Assembly: GCF_033366695.1 (NCBI RefSeq)
Contig: NZ_JAOBTQ010000001.1
Span: 7,316,001 to 7,380,000 of the forward strand
Direction of reading: 5' to 3'
From: Streptomyces sp. SCL15-4
Lineage (GTDB): Bacteria > Actinomycetota > Actinomycetes > Streptomycetales > Streptomycetaceae
Length of the DNA: 64,000 nucleotides
Numbering within the stretch: the stretch's first letter is position 1; every line of letters starts with the position of its first letter. Made by a program: the position numbers and the translations under genes. Under the pieces are notes generated by a model that was not told the origin of the DNA, made no database searches, and was given only the letters and a program-made list of their open reading frames with translations. This document shows positions 40,697-48,739 of this stretch, piece after piece.

Positions 40697-42211
40697 GTGA
40701 CGGCGGATCATCCGCACGGCGCTCCCGACGGGGCGTCCGCCGGCCGCCTCCCGCGGGTGGAGACACACGGCCTCGACGTCATCGAGGACGCCGAACGCAA
40801 GGGCACCCCGCGCACCCTGTTCTGGCCCTGGTTCGGCGCCAACGTCTCCGTCCTCGGACTCGGCTACGGCGCGTTCGCGTTCGGCTTCGGCATCTCCTTC
40901 CGGCAGGCCCTCGCCGCCGGTGTGCTCGGCATCGTCGCCTCCTTCCTGCTGTGCGGCTTCGTCGCGGTCGCCGGCAAGCGCGGCTCGGCACCGACCATGG
41001 TCCTCAGCCGCGCCGCGTACGGCGTGCGCGGCAACCGGCTGCCGTCCGCCGTCTCCTGGATGCTCACCGTCGGCTGGGAGACCGTCCTCACGGCGCTCGC
41101 CACGATGGCCACCGCGACCGTCTTCAGCAGCCTCGGCCGGGGCGGCGGCACCGGGACGAAGATCGTCGCCCTCGTCGTGGTGGCCGCGCTGACCGTCGTC
41201 GGCGGAGTCATGGGCTTCGAGACGATCATGCGGTTGCAGACCTGGATCACCCTGGTCACGGGCGTCCTCACGATCGTCTACGTCGCCCTCGTCGCCGACC
41301 GCATCCACTGGAGCACGGTCGACGCGCTCCCGGCCGGCTCCGCTCAGCGGTTCATCGGCGCGCTGGTGTTCATGATGACCGGCTTCGGCCTCGGCTGGGT
41401 CAACGCCGCCGCCGACTACTCCCGCTACCTGCCCAGGAACTCCTCCGGCCGGGGCGTCATCGGCTGGACCACGTTCGGCGCGTCCCTCGCCCCGCTGGTG
41501 CTGCTGGTCTTCGGTCTGCTGCTGGCCGGTTCCTCCGCCGAGCTGAGCCAGGCGATCGCCGCCGACCCGATCGGCGCGCTGGCCACGCTCCTGCCGGCCT
41601 GGTTCCTGGTGCCGTTCGCCGTGGTCGCGGTCCTCGGCCTGGTCGGCGGCGCCGTCCTCGACATCTACTCCTCCGGCCTGGCCCTGCTCTCGGCCGGCCT
41701 GCGAGCACCCCGCTATCTGGCCGCCCTCCTCGACGGCGTCCTGATGATCGCCGGCTCGGTCTACATCGTGTTCTTCGCCGACGACTTCCTCGGCCAGTTC
41801 ACGGGCTTCCTCACCACACTCGGCGTGCCCGTCGCGGCCTGGGCCGGCGTCATGCTCGCCGACCTGGCGCTGCGCCGCCGCGACTACGACGAAGACGACC
41901 TGTACCGCCCGCACGGCCGCTACGGCGACGTCCCCCTCCTCCCGCTGTGCCTCACCCTCGCCGCCACCGCCGTCGGCTGGGGTCTGGTCACCAACACCGC
42001 CGCGCACTGGCTGACCTGGCAGGGCTATCTGCTGGCGCCGCTCGGCCTGGGCGGCCGGGCCGGGCCCTGGGCGTACGCCAACCTCGGCGTCCTCGTCGCC
42101 CTGGCGCTCGCCTTCCTCGGCACACTGCTGCCGGCCCGGGGCCGGGTACGGCGCCAGGAGGCGCGGGCACCCGGTCCGGGCCTCCACGAGGAGGCGGCGC
42201 GCCGCCGATGA
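40697..42211 (+). CDS. NCS1-family nucleobase/cation symporter (cytosine permease-like)
   Basis: A 504-residue transporter with about twelve helices. FWPWFGANVSVLGLGYGAF, APTMVLSRAAYGVRGN and WVNAAADYSRYLPRNSSG are classic NCS1 motifs. It imports purine or pyrimidine bases, allantoin or hydantoins. GTG start with CCAGGAGG upstream. It is monocistronic and has no catabolic genes beside it to reveal the ligand. Confidence 0.87.
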   Translation: MTADHPHGAPDGASAGRLPRVETHGLDVIEDAERKGTPRTLFWPWFGANVSVLGLGYGAFAFGFGISFRQALAAGVLGIVASFLLCGFVAVAGKRGSAPTMVLSRAAYGVRGNRLPSAVSWMLTVGWETVLTALATMATATVFSSLGRGGGTGTKIVALVVVAALTVVGGVMGFETIMRLQTWITLVTGVLTIVYVALVADRIHWSTVDALPAGSAQRFIGALVFMMTGFGLGWVNAAADYSRYLPRNSSGRGVIGWTTFGASLAPLVLLVFGLLLAGSSAELSQAIAADPIGALATLLPAWFLVPFAVVAVLGLVGGAVLDIYSSGLALLSAGLRAPRYLAALLDGVLMIAGSVYIVFFADDFLGQFTGFLTTLGVPVAAWAGVMLADLALRRRDYDEDDLYRPHGRYGDVPLLPLCLTLAATAVGWGLVTNTAAHWLTWQGYLLAPLGLGGRAGPWAYANLGVLVALALAFLGTLLPARGRVRRQEARAPGPGLHEEAARRR

Positions 42212-42417
42212 GCCCAGGGCCGTGACCGGCGTCCACGCCCCGGGCACGCTCAGGATGTGTGTACGCGGGCCCCCGTGTGCTCCCGGCCCATGTGCTCTCG
42301 ACCCATGTGTTTCGCACACGCATGCCCCGCACCCCACCGGGTACGCGAGGCGGGAGCACGCCCGGAGCGCCGAAGCCGTCCGGGCAGCCGTACTACCGCC
42401 GACCCTGGGGACCAGCC

Positions 42418-42816
42418 ATGGAGACACCCGCACACGCCGACCCGCCCACGCCGGCCCAGCAGGCACTGGACGCGCTGACCGTCAACGCCGAGGACCAGGT
42501 CGCCCTGGACACCCTCGCCCACAGTGACGTACTCGTCCCGGTGCCGGACGACGCGTTGGACGGAGAGGGCGCCGACGCCACGACGGTGGCCCTGCCCGTC
42601 CTGGAACAGCCCGGCGGCGACACGGTCGTCCCGGTGTTCACCACGGAGGGCGAGATGACCGATCTGCTGCCCTTCGTGTCGCGCTACCGTCTGATACCGC
42701 TCGGCGCGCTCGCCGCGCAGTGGCCGGACGAGAACCTCTCCCTCGCCATCGACGGCAGCTCCTCCCACGCGCTGACCCTCACCTCGCAGGGAGTCCGCAC
42801 GCTGCTGGCCCGCTGA
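42418..42816 (+). CDS. SseB-family protein
   Basis: A 132-residue protein resembling the SseB N-terminal domain: VLVPVPDDALDGEGA, VVPVFTTEGEMTDL, then ENLSLAIDGSSS. Function unclear; enhanced serine sensitivity protein relatives are widespread in Streptomyces. The upstream 200 bp has two CCCATGTG copies (42287 and 42302). Followed by a strong hairpin. Confidence 0.78.
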   Translation: METPAHADPPTPAQQALDALTVNAEDQVALDTLAHSDVLVPVPDDALDGEGADATTVALPVLEQPGGDTVVPVFTTEGEMTDLLPFVSRYRLIPLGALAAQWPDENLSLAIDGSSSHALTLTSQGVRTLLAR

Positions 42817-42834
42817 AGCCGCACGGACCCGTCC

Positions 42835-42877
42835 CCGCGGGCGCCGCCGGAGCACGAGCCCCGAGCGGCGCCCGCGG
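42835..42877. terminator. 13-bp hairpin terminator after the SseB-like gene
   Basis: CCGCGGGCGCCGC (42835-42847) pairs perfectly with GCGGCGCCCGCGG (42865-42877). It begins 19 nt after the stop and separates this gene from the convergent MarR gene. Confidence 0.75.
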
Positions 42878-43104
42878 CCGTCCCGTCCCGACGTCCCGCG
42901 GCCCGGCACCGCGCGGGCCGCGCCGGGCCGCGCGGGGCCCTCTGCCGGTCACCGGCGCGGACGGCTCCCTGGCCGCGCCGGCCCGCCATCCCGGAACCCG
43001 CCGGATCACACGCGTCCGGGCAACGCCTGCCGCTGCTCGACCCCGGCGCGCGCGCGTGAGCGAACACGGTGCCGAACTGCTGCGGACGGCGCGGAACCGG
43101 TGCC

Positions 43105-43503
43105 CTAGGACTCCTGCCCGGCCAGCAGGCGCCGCAGCACCGCCCGCTGGAGCGGCAGCACCTCGGCGTGCAGCGCACGGCCCTTGGCAGTGAGCGCCAC
43201 CCACACCCCGCGCCGGTCCTCCGCGCACACCGAGCGCTCCACCAGGCCGTCCTTCTCCAGCCGGCCGATCAGCCGGGACAGCGCGCTCTGGCTGAGGTGG
43301 ACCCGGCCGACCAGGTTCTGCACCCGGCACTGCTCGCCCTGCTCGGGCGGCTCCGTGGCCAGCAGATCCAGCACCTCGAAGTCGCTGGCGCCCAGCCCGT
43401 GCGGGTGCAGGACACGGTCGATCTCGCACATCGTGCGCGCGTGCACGGCGAGGATGTCCCGCCAGCGTTCCTCCAGCCGGGTCTCGGCCGTCTTGACTGC
43501 CAT
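43105..43503 (-). CDS. MarR-family transcriptional regulator
   Basis: A 132-residue winged-helix protein. DNA-binding helices are VHLSQSALSRLIGRLEKDGLV and the wing is CAEDRRGVWVALT (written separately). Three Cys (MCEID, QCRVQ, VCAED) might allow redox sensing. It precedes no obvious operon; the downstream VOC gene is on the same strand but upstream of it by transcription. Confidence 0.85.
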   Translation of the reverse strand: MAVKTAETRLEERWRDILAVHARTMCEIDRVLHPHGLGASDFEVLDLLATEPPEQGEQCRVQNLVGRVHLSQSALSRLIGRLEKDGLVERSVCAEDRRGVWVALTAKGRALHAEVLPLQRAVLRRLLAGQES

Positions 43504-43576
43504 AACCGCACGGTAGCACCGAACCGGGCACTCGTTGAGTGTGCAACTAGTGCCGGGACGCGCGGTCGTCCCGGCC

Positions 43577-43927
43577 TCAGGCCGCCGGGTCCTGGAGCAG
43601 GCCCAGGTGGTTGCCGTCGGCGTCCTTCACGAAGGCGATCAGCCGCCCGCCGCCGACGTCCTGCGCGTCCTGCAGCAGCTCGGCGCCCGCCGCCAGCAGC
43701 GCCGCGAGCCGCTCCCGCAGATCCGTCACGTGCCAGTACGGCACCGGCCCGGTCATTCCCTTGGCGTGCCCGTTCGGGTCGAGGCCGACGTCCTGGCCGG
43801 CGGCCTTGTAGCCGACGTAGTACGCCTCGTCCGCGTACGGCTCGACGCCCAGCAGCGCGCCGAACACGGACTTGGCGCGCTCCAGGTCCTTCACCGGGTA
43901 GATGATCGTCTGCAGGCCGGCGGCCAT
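43577..43927 (-). CDS. VOC-superfamily (glyoxalase/bleomycin-resistance-like) protein
   Basis: A 116-residue protein of the vicinal oxygen chelate fold: TIIYPVKDLERAKSVFGALL and the end FVKDADGNHLGLLQDP. Such proteins are dioxygenases, isomerases or drug-binding proteins. ATG 43927 is preferred with AAGGAG 8 nt upstream; a GTG at 43936 overlaps that site. It may share a transcript with the MarR gene 73 nt downstream. Confidence 0.83.
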   Translation of the reverse strand: MAAGLQTIIYPVKDLERAKSVFGALLGVEPYADEAYYVGYKAAGQDVGLDPNGHAKGMTGPVPYWHVTDLRERLAALLAAGAELLQDAQDVGGGRLIAFVKDADGNHLGLLQDPAA

Positions 43928-44334
43928 GATGCTCACTCCTTCGCACAGCGGTGCCCGACAGCGCGGGCGGGGCACCGACGGCTTCCCGCCGGTGCCTCCA
44001 CGCTAGGACCGGGCGGCCCGCGGCGGCTTCTCCGATCCTGACCGGTTGCCCGCCACCCGTCGCGCGGCACCCCGGCGAAGGTGAGCCGGGCCGCCCGGCG
44101 GGCCGGCACCAGCGCCCTCATGACGGCGATCACCACACCGGCGAGCGCCGGAAGATCCGGGAGCGGCGGATGCCGGCCGTCCACCACGGAACCGGCCGCC
44201 GGACCGACGCCCGGCGAGGCCACGGCGACAGGCCTTTCGAAGGGGCGCGGGAAACCGCGCGACCGGCCACGACGAAGCGGCAGCCGCCCGACGGCGGTTC
44301 CCGGCACCCACCGTCGGCGGCCCGCACCCACCGC
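43928..44334. other. Gene-poor region between VOC and LacI genes
   Basis: About 400 bp. A minus-strand frame reads ALVPARRAARLTFAGVPRD, vaguely like the end of FtsX-type permeases, but it has no start, context or length to support a gene. No terminator hairpin stands out. Confidence 0.35.
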
Positions 44335-45366
44335 TCACGCGGATTCGCGCCGCACCAGCTCCGTGGGCAGGATCACCGCCGCCGGCTCCTCACCGCCGAG
44401 CTGGGCGAGCAGCACCCGGACCATCTCGCTGCTGATCCGGTCCCACGGCTGCCGGATGGTGGTGAGCGCCGGGGCGGCGGCGGTCGCCGCCGGGGAGTCG
44501 TCGAAACCGCCGACGGCGATGTCCTGCGGCACCCGCTTCCCGGCCCGGCGCAGGGCCGCCAGCACACCTTGCGCCATCAGGTCGGAGGCGACGAACACGG
44601 CGTCCATGTCCGGCGCCCGCTCCAGCAGCCGCTCCGCGCCCGCCTCGCCGCTCGCGCGGCTGTAGTCACCGGAGACGACCAGCCGCTCGTCGGCCGCGAG
44701 GCCCGCCTCGGCCAGCACCTCCCGGTACCCGGCGAGCCGCTCCACGCCTCCGGGAGTGTCCAGCGGACCGGTGACCACGCCGATCCGGCGCCGCCCCAGC
44801 GACAGCAGATGCCGGACCATGTCCCGGGCGCCGTCCCGGTCGTCGGCGGCGACGTAACTCACCTTCGAGCCCAGGCCGATGGGCTTGCCGCAGGCGACCA
44901 GGGGCACCCCCGCCGCCCGCAGCTCCTCGGCGACCGGGTCGCCGGAGCGGCTGGAGACCAGCAGCACCCCGTCGACGTGCCCGGCGGTGATGTACCGCGT
45001 GATCCGGCGCCGTTCGTCCCGCGTACCCGCCAGCATCAGCAGCAACGGGATGTCGTGCGCGGCCAGCGCCTGGGTGCAGCCGCGCAGCAGGACGTTGAAG
45101 TTCGGGTCCTCGAAGAACCGCTCCTGCGGCTCGGTCAGCAGGAAGCCGACCGAGTCCGAGCGCCCCGTGATCAGCGAACGGGCGTGCCGGTTCACGACGT
45201 AACCGGTCCTGCGGATGGCGGCGTTGACCGCCTCCTGGGCCGCGGGGCTGACGTAGTGGCCGCCGTTGAGCACGCGCGAGACGGTGCCGCGCGAGACACC
45301 GGCCTCGCGCGCCACGTCGTGGATCGTCGGTGCCCTGCGCCGGCCCCCCGTGTTGCTCATGGTCAT
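44335..45366 (-). CDS. LacI-family regulator of the galactan-use locus
   Basis: A 343-residue repressor. The HTH reads TIHDVAREAGVSRGTVSRVL with hinge YVVNRHARSLITG. The periplasmic-binding-like core (about 65-340) has GFDDSPAA near the end. The ATG at 45366 overlaps the permease stop (ATGA); ATG 45360 is the alternative. As last gene of the ABC operon it likely senses a galacto-oligosaccharide and binds the two palindromes upstream of the operon. Confidence 0.88.
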   Translation of the reverse strand: MTMSNTGGRRRAPTIHDVAREAGVSRGTVSRVLNGGHYVSPAAQEAVNAAIRRTGYVVNRHARSLITGRSDSVGFLLTEPQERFFEDPNFNVLLRGCTQALAAHDIPLLLMLAGTRDERRRITRYITAGHVDGVLLVSSRSGDPVAEELRAAGVPLVACGKPIGLGSKVSYVAADDRDGARDMVRHLLSLGRRRIGVVTGPLDTPGGVERLAGYREVLAEAGLAADERLVVSGDYSRASGEAGAERLLERAPDMDAVFVASDLMAQGVLAALRRAGKRVPQDIAVGGFDDSPAATAAAPALTTIRQPWDRISSEMVRVLLAQLGGEEPAAVILPTELVRRESA

Positions 45367-46268
45367 GACTTTACGGCCCCGGACAGCAGATCCAGGCTCC
45401 AGAACCGCTGGATGACCAGGAACAGGGCGATCAGCGGAAGCACCGCGAGGAACGCTCCGGTGATCACCAGGGTGTACAGCGCGGGCGTGTTCGCGCCCTG
45501 CTCCAGCAGCGTGTAAAGGCCCAGCGTCAGCGGGAACTTCTCGTCGTCGCTGAGCATGATGTACGGCAGCAGGAAGTTGTTCCAGACCGCGACGAACTGG
45601 AACAGGAACACCGTCACCATGCCGGGGATCATCATCGGCAGCGCGATCCGGGTGAAGATCCGCCACTCGCTGGCCCCGTCCATCCGCCCGGCCTCCACCA
45701 CGTCGGCCGGCACGGCGGCGGACGCGTAGATCCGGGCCAGGTAGACCCCGTACGGCGAGAGGATCTGCGGCAGCAGCACGGACAGGTAGGAGTCGGTGAG
45801 GTCGGCCTTCGCCAGCAGCAGGTACTGCGGGATCGCGAGGATCACCGGCGGCATCAGCACGCCGGCGAGCAGCACGTTGAACATCGTCTCGCGGCCCTTG
45901 AAGCGGTACGTGGCGAGCGCGTAGCCGCTGAACGCCGACACGGCGGTGGACAGCAGGGCGCCGAGACCGGCGTACAGCGCGGAGTTGCCCATCCACTTCC
46001 AGTAGACCCCGCCCCGGTAGGCATTGAGGTCCCTGATGTTGTCGGTGAAGCCGGTGCCGGGCAGGAAGGTGAACGTGGAGAACAGCTCGTGCCCGGACTT
46101 GGTCGACGCGATCACCACCCAGGCCACCGGCAGCAGCGTGTAGACCGCGCCGAGCAGCAGGGTGACCGTCGGCACCAGCGCGATCCGGCGGCGCAGCGGC
46201 GGACGCCGCGCCGCACCGGGAGTGGTGCCGGCGGCCGGGGCCGCCTTGTGGACGGCGAGAGCACTCAT
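45363..46268 (-). CDS. Carbohydrate ABC transporter permease (MalG type)
   Basis: A 301-residue membrane protein with six predicted helices and the EAA loop VEAGRMDGASEWRIFTRIALP. It pairs with the MalF-type permease immediately upstream, overlapping by 4 nt, and is followed by the LacI gene. Imports oligosaccharides, here probably from galactan. The ATPase is not in the operon; Streptomyces often supplies a shared MsiK ATPase. Confidence 0.9.
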   Translation of the reverse strand: MSALAVHKAAPAAGTTPGAARRPPLRRRIALVPTVTLLLGAVYTLLPVAWVVIASTKSGHELFSTFTFLPGTGFTDNIRDLNAYRGGVYWKWMGNSALYAGLGALLSTAVSAFSGYALATYRFKGRETMFNVLLAGVLMPPVILAIPQYLLLAKADLTDSYLSVLLPQILSPYGVYLARIYASAAVPADVVEAGRMDGASEWRIFTRIALPMMIPGMVTVFLFQFVAVWNNFLLPYIMLSDDEKFPLTLGLYTLLEQGANTPALYTLVITGAFLAVLPLIALFLVIQRFWSLDLLSGAVKS

Positions 46269-47191
46269 CGCGCTGCCTCCTGCTTGTTGCGGCGGTTCGC
46301 GGCCCGCAGGAACCCGAACGACAGCAGCAGCGTGACGACGGCGATCAGCGTCGCCTCGGCCGCCGCCGAGTACATGTCGTTGCGGCCGAAGGCGTCCTGG
46401 TACACCTTCATCAGCGGACTCCAGGTCGTGTTGACCGAGTTGGTGAGCGGCTTCAGGGTGGTCGGCTCGTTGAACACCTGGAGCGTCGCGATGATCGAGA
46501 AGAAGAAGGTCAGCACCAGCGAGGGCGCCACCATCGGGATCTTGATCCGCAGCGCGATCTGCAGCGGGGTGGCGCCGTCCAGCCTCGCCGCCTCGTACAC
46601 CTCGGCCGGGATCGACCGGAGCGAGGTGTAGATGACGATCATGTTGAAGCCGGTGCCGCCCCAGACCGCGATGTTCGACAGGGCGAGGTAGAGCGGGCCG
46701 CCGTCCAGCAGGTCCGGCTGCGGCAGGCCCAGCTTGTCGAGCACGAAGTAGAACGGGCTGACGTCCGGCAGGTACAGAAAGCCCCACAGCAGCGCGGCCA
46801 CCACGCCGGGGATGGCGTACGGCAGGAAGATCGCGAGCCGGGTGAACGGGGCGAGCCGCACCTTCTCGGAGTCCAGCATCAGCGCGAACAGCAGCGCGAG
46901 GCCCAGCATCAGCGGGACGACGACGCAGCCGTAGCCGAGCACGCGCAGCGCGCCGTGCAGCAGCTCGCTGTCCTGGAAGGCCGCGCTGTAGTTCTCGAAG
47001 CCGGCCCAGACCTCGTGCCGCGCGCCCGAGCCCAGGCCGAGCCCGGAGACGCGCACCTTGCGGAAGCTGAGCCAGACCGCGTACCCGATGGGCAGCGCGA
47101 AGAAGAGGGCGAACAGAATCGTGGCGGGGAGGAGGAAGGTGTACGGGGCCGCCTTGACCCCGTACCCCCTCCGGCTGGTCGAGCTGCTCAC
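46265..47191 (-). CDS. Carbohydrate ABC transporter permease (MalF type)
   Basis: A 308-residue membrane protein. The EAA loop is YEAARLDGATPLQIALRIKIP. The GTG start overlaps the binding-protein stop and its end overlaps the MalG-type gene. Forms the channel heterodimer for sugar import in this operon. Confidence 0.9.
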   Translation of the reverse strand: MSSSTSRRGYGVKAAPYTFLLPATILFALFFALPIGYAVWLSFRKVRVSGLGLGSGARHEVWAGFENYSAAFQDSELLHGALRVLGYGCVVVPLMLGLALLFALMLDSEKVRLAPFTRLAIFLPYAIPGVVAALLWGFLYLPDVSPFYFVLDKLGLPQPDLLDGGPLYLALSNIAVWGGTGFNMIVIYTSLRSIPAEVYEAARLDGATPLQIALRIKIPMVAPSLVLTFFFSIIATLQVFNEPTTLKPLTNSVNTTWSPLMKVYQDAFGRNDMYSAAAEATLIAVVTLLLSFGFLRAANRRNKQEAAR

Positions 47192-48504
47192 TGAGAAACC
47201 TCGAAGCCCTGCTTCTTCATGTCGGCGACCGTGTCGGCCTGCATCTTCCGCAGGGCGGCGGCGAAGTCCGACTCGTTCTTGGCGGCGGCGCCGAAGGCGT
47301 CCTTGAAGGAGGTGTAGGCGACGTTCACGTTCGGGCCCCACGAGGCCGGCGCGGTGGTCTTCGCGATGTCGGCGGCCTTGGTGTAGAAGTCCGGCTGGTT
47401 GGAGAAGTACGCCGGCGGGTTGGAGAAGGCGCCGCTGAGCTGGGCGGAGGTGGACGCCGGGTAGATGCCCCCCTCCTTCGCCAGCGCGTTCAGGGCGTCG
47501 TGGTCGGTGTTCAGCCAGACCGCGAACTCGGCGGCGGCCTCCTGGTGCGCGGAGTCGGTGGTGACCGCCGTGGAGGAGCCGCCCCAGCTGCCGGTGACGT
47601 CCTGCTCCGCCGACCACTGGGGGAGCGGGGCCATGGCCCACTTGCCCTTGGTGTCCGGCGCGGCCGTGTTCAGCGTGCCGGGCGCCCACACCGCGCTCAC
47701 CCAGGCGATCTGCTTGCCGGTGTCCAGCGCCTTGTTCCACGACGGGGTGTACATCGGCTGGTTGTCGATGACGCCCTCCTTGACCAGGCCGCCCCAGAAC
47801 TCGGCGACCTTGCGGGTGGCCGCGTCGTCGATGCCGACCTTCCACTTGTCGCCGGAGGTGGTCCACCACTTGGCGCCGGCCTGCTGGGCGAGGCCCGCGA
47901 AGAGGCCGGAGTCGTTGGCGGAGAAGGTGGTCAGGTCCTTGTCCGGTGCCTTCTTCTTCAGCAGGCGGGCGGTCTCGGCGAACTGCTCCCAGGTGGTGGG
48001 GACCTTCAGGCCATACCTTTTGAACAGGTCCTCGCGGTAGTAGAACATCATCGGGCCGATGTCCTGCGGCACCGCGTAGACGGCGTCCGTGCCGAGCGTG
48101 GTCTGCTGCCAGACGCCCTCGGCGAACTTGTCCTTGACGCCGTCGACGTGCTCGGACACATCGGCCAGGGCGTCGTTGCTGACCAGCGTCGGCAGCGCCT
48201 GGTACTCGGCCTGCACCAGGTCGGGGGCCTTCTTCGCCTTGTGCGCGGTGAGGATCTTGGTGACCAGCGTGTCGCCGGACGCCTGCTTCTTCACCGTGAC
48301 GGTGATCCGGTCCTTCTTCCCCGGCCCCTTGTTCCACAGGTCGACGACCTTGTCCATGCCGGGCGTCCAGGTCCAGTACGTCAGCGACACGGGACCCGAC
48401 TCGGCCTTGCTGTCGTCCCCGGAGCCACAGGCGGCGAGGGCGGTGGCGCCGAGCGACACGGCGACGGCGGTTGTCACGAGGCGACGGCGCTTCGTGTGCG
48501 GCAT
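47188..48504 (-). CDS. Extracellular sugar-binding lipoprotein of the ABC importer
   Basis: A 438-residue solute-binding protein of family 1. Lipoprotein signal with lipobox LAAC, Cys26, followed by a Gly/Ser-rich spacer. The core has VPQDIGPMMFYYREDLFKRYG, typical for oligosaccharide binders. First gene of the operon, divergent from the GH42 gene. Captures galacto-oligosaccharides if the locus assignment is right. Confidence 0.9.
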   Translation of the reverse strand: MPHTKRRRLVTTAVAVSLGATALAACGSGDDSKAESGPVSLTYWTWTPGMDKVVDLWNKGPGKKDRITVTVKKQASGDTLVTKILTAHKAKKAPDLVQAEYQALPTLVSNDALADVSEHVDGVKDKFAEGVWQQTTLGTDAVYAVPQDIGPMMFYYREDLFKRYGLKVPTTWEQFAETARLLKKKAPDKDLTTFSANDSGLFAGLAQQAGAKWWTTSGDKWKVGIDDAATRKVAEFWGGLVKEGVIDNQPMYTPSWNKALDTGKQIAWVSAVWAPGTLNTAAPDTKGKWAMAPLPQWSAEQDVTGSWGGSSTAVTTDSAHQEAAAEFAVWLNTDHDALNALAKEGGIYPASTSAQLSGAFSNPPAYFSNQPDFYTKAADIAKTTAPASWGPNVNVAYTSFKDAFGAAAKNESDFAAALRKMQADTVADMKKQGFEVSQ

Positions 48505-48556
48505 GGTTTCTCCCCTGACCCGGGTCCCCGCCCGCTGCGGGGACCTGTGACGCAGT

Positions 48557-48570
48557 TGTGCACGCTCACA
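48557..48570. promoter_or_regulatory. Candidate LacI-type operator 1
   Basis: TGTGCACGCTCACA, an imperfect palindrome matching operator 2 as TGTGNNCGNTCACA. It lies 53 bp upstream of the binding-protein gene in the divergent promoter. Confidence 0.6.
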
Positions 48571-48610
48571 TGACCCGGGCACTCGCCTGCCGGGAGCCCC
48601 TGCCATGCTT

Positions 48611-48626
48611 CTGTGAGCGTTCACAG
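48611..48626. promoter_or_regulatory. Candidate LacI-type operator 2
   Basis: CTGTGA-GCGT-TCACAG has perfect 6-bp arms, 54 bp from operator 1, between the divergent ABC operon and beta-galactosidase gene. Twin sites suit cooperative or looping repression by the LacI protein encoded in the operon. Confidence 0.65.
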
Positions 48627-48739
48627 TAGAGAAACATCCCGGACACTTGTCAATGGTTGTTGCTGTGCGGTTATGTTGGCCCCGCACCGCCGCCGTTGTG
48701 TGTGCACGTTCCCATCTGATCGATTTCCGGGAGAGATCC

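Noticed and set aside
42287..42309. Two CCCATGTG copies before the SseB-like gene
   Set aside because: Only eight bases repeated twice, with no symmetry or known regulator.
44003..44338. Minus-strand frame with ALVPARRAARL
   Set aside because: Only a faint FtsX-like hint, with no start site, length or partner gene.
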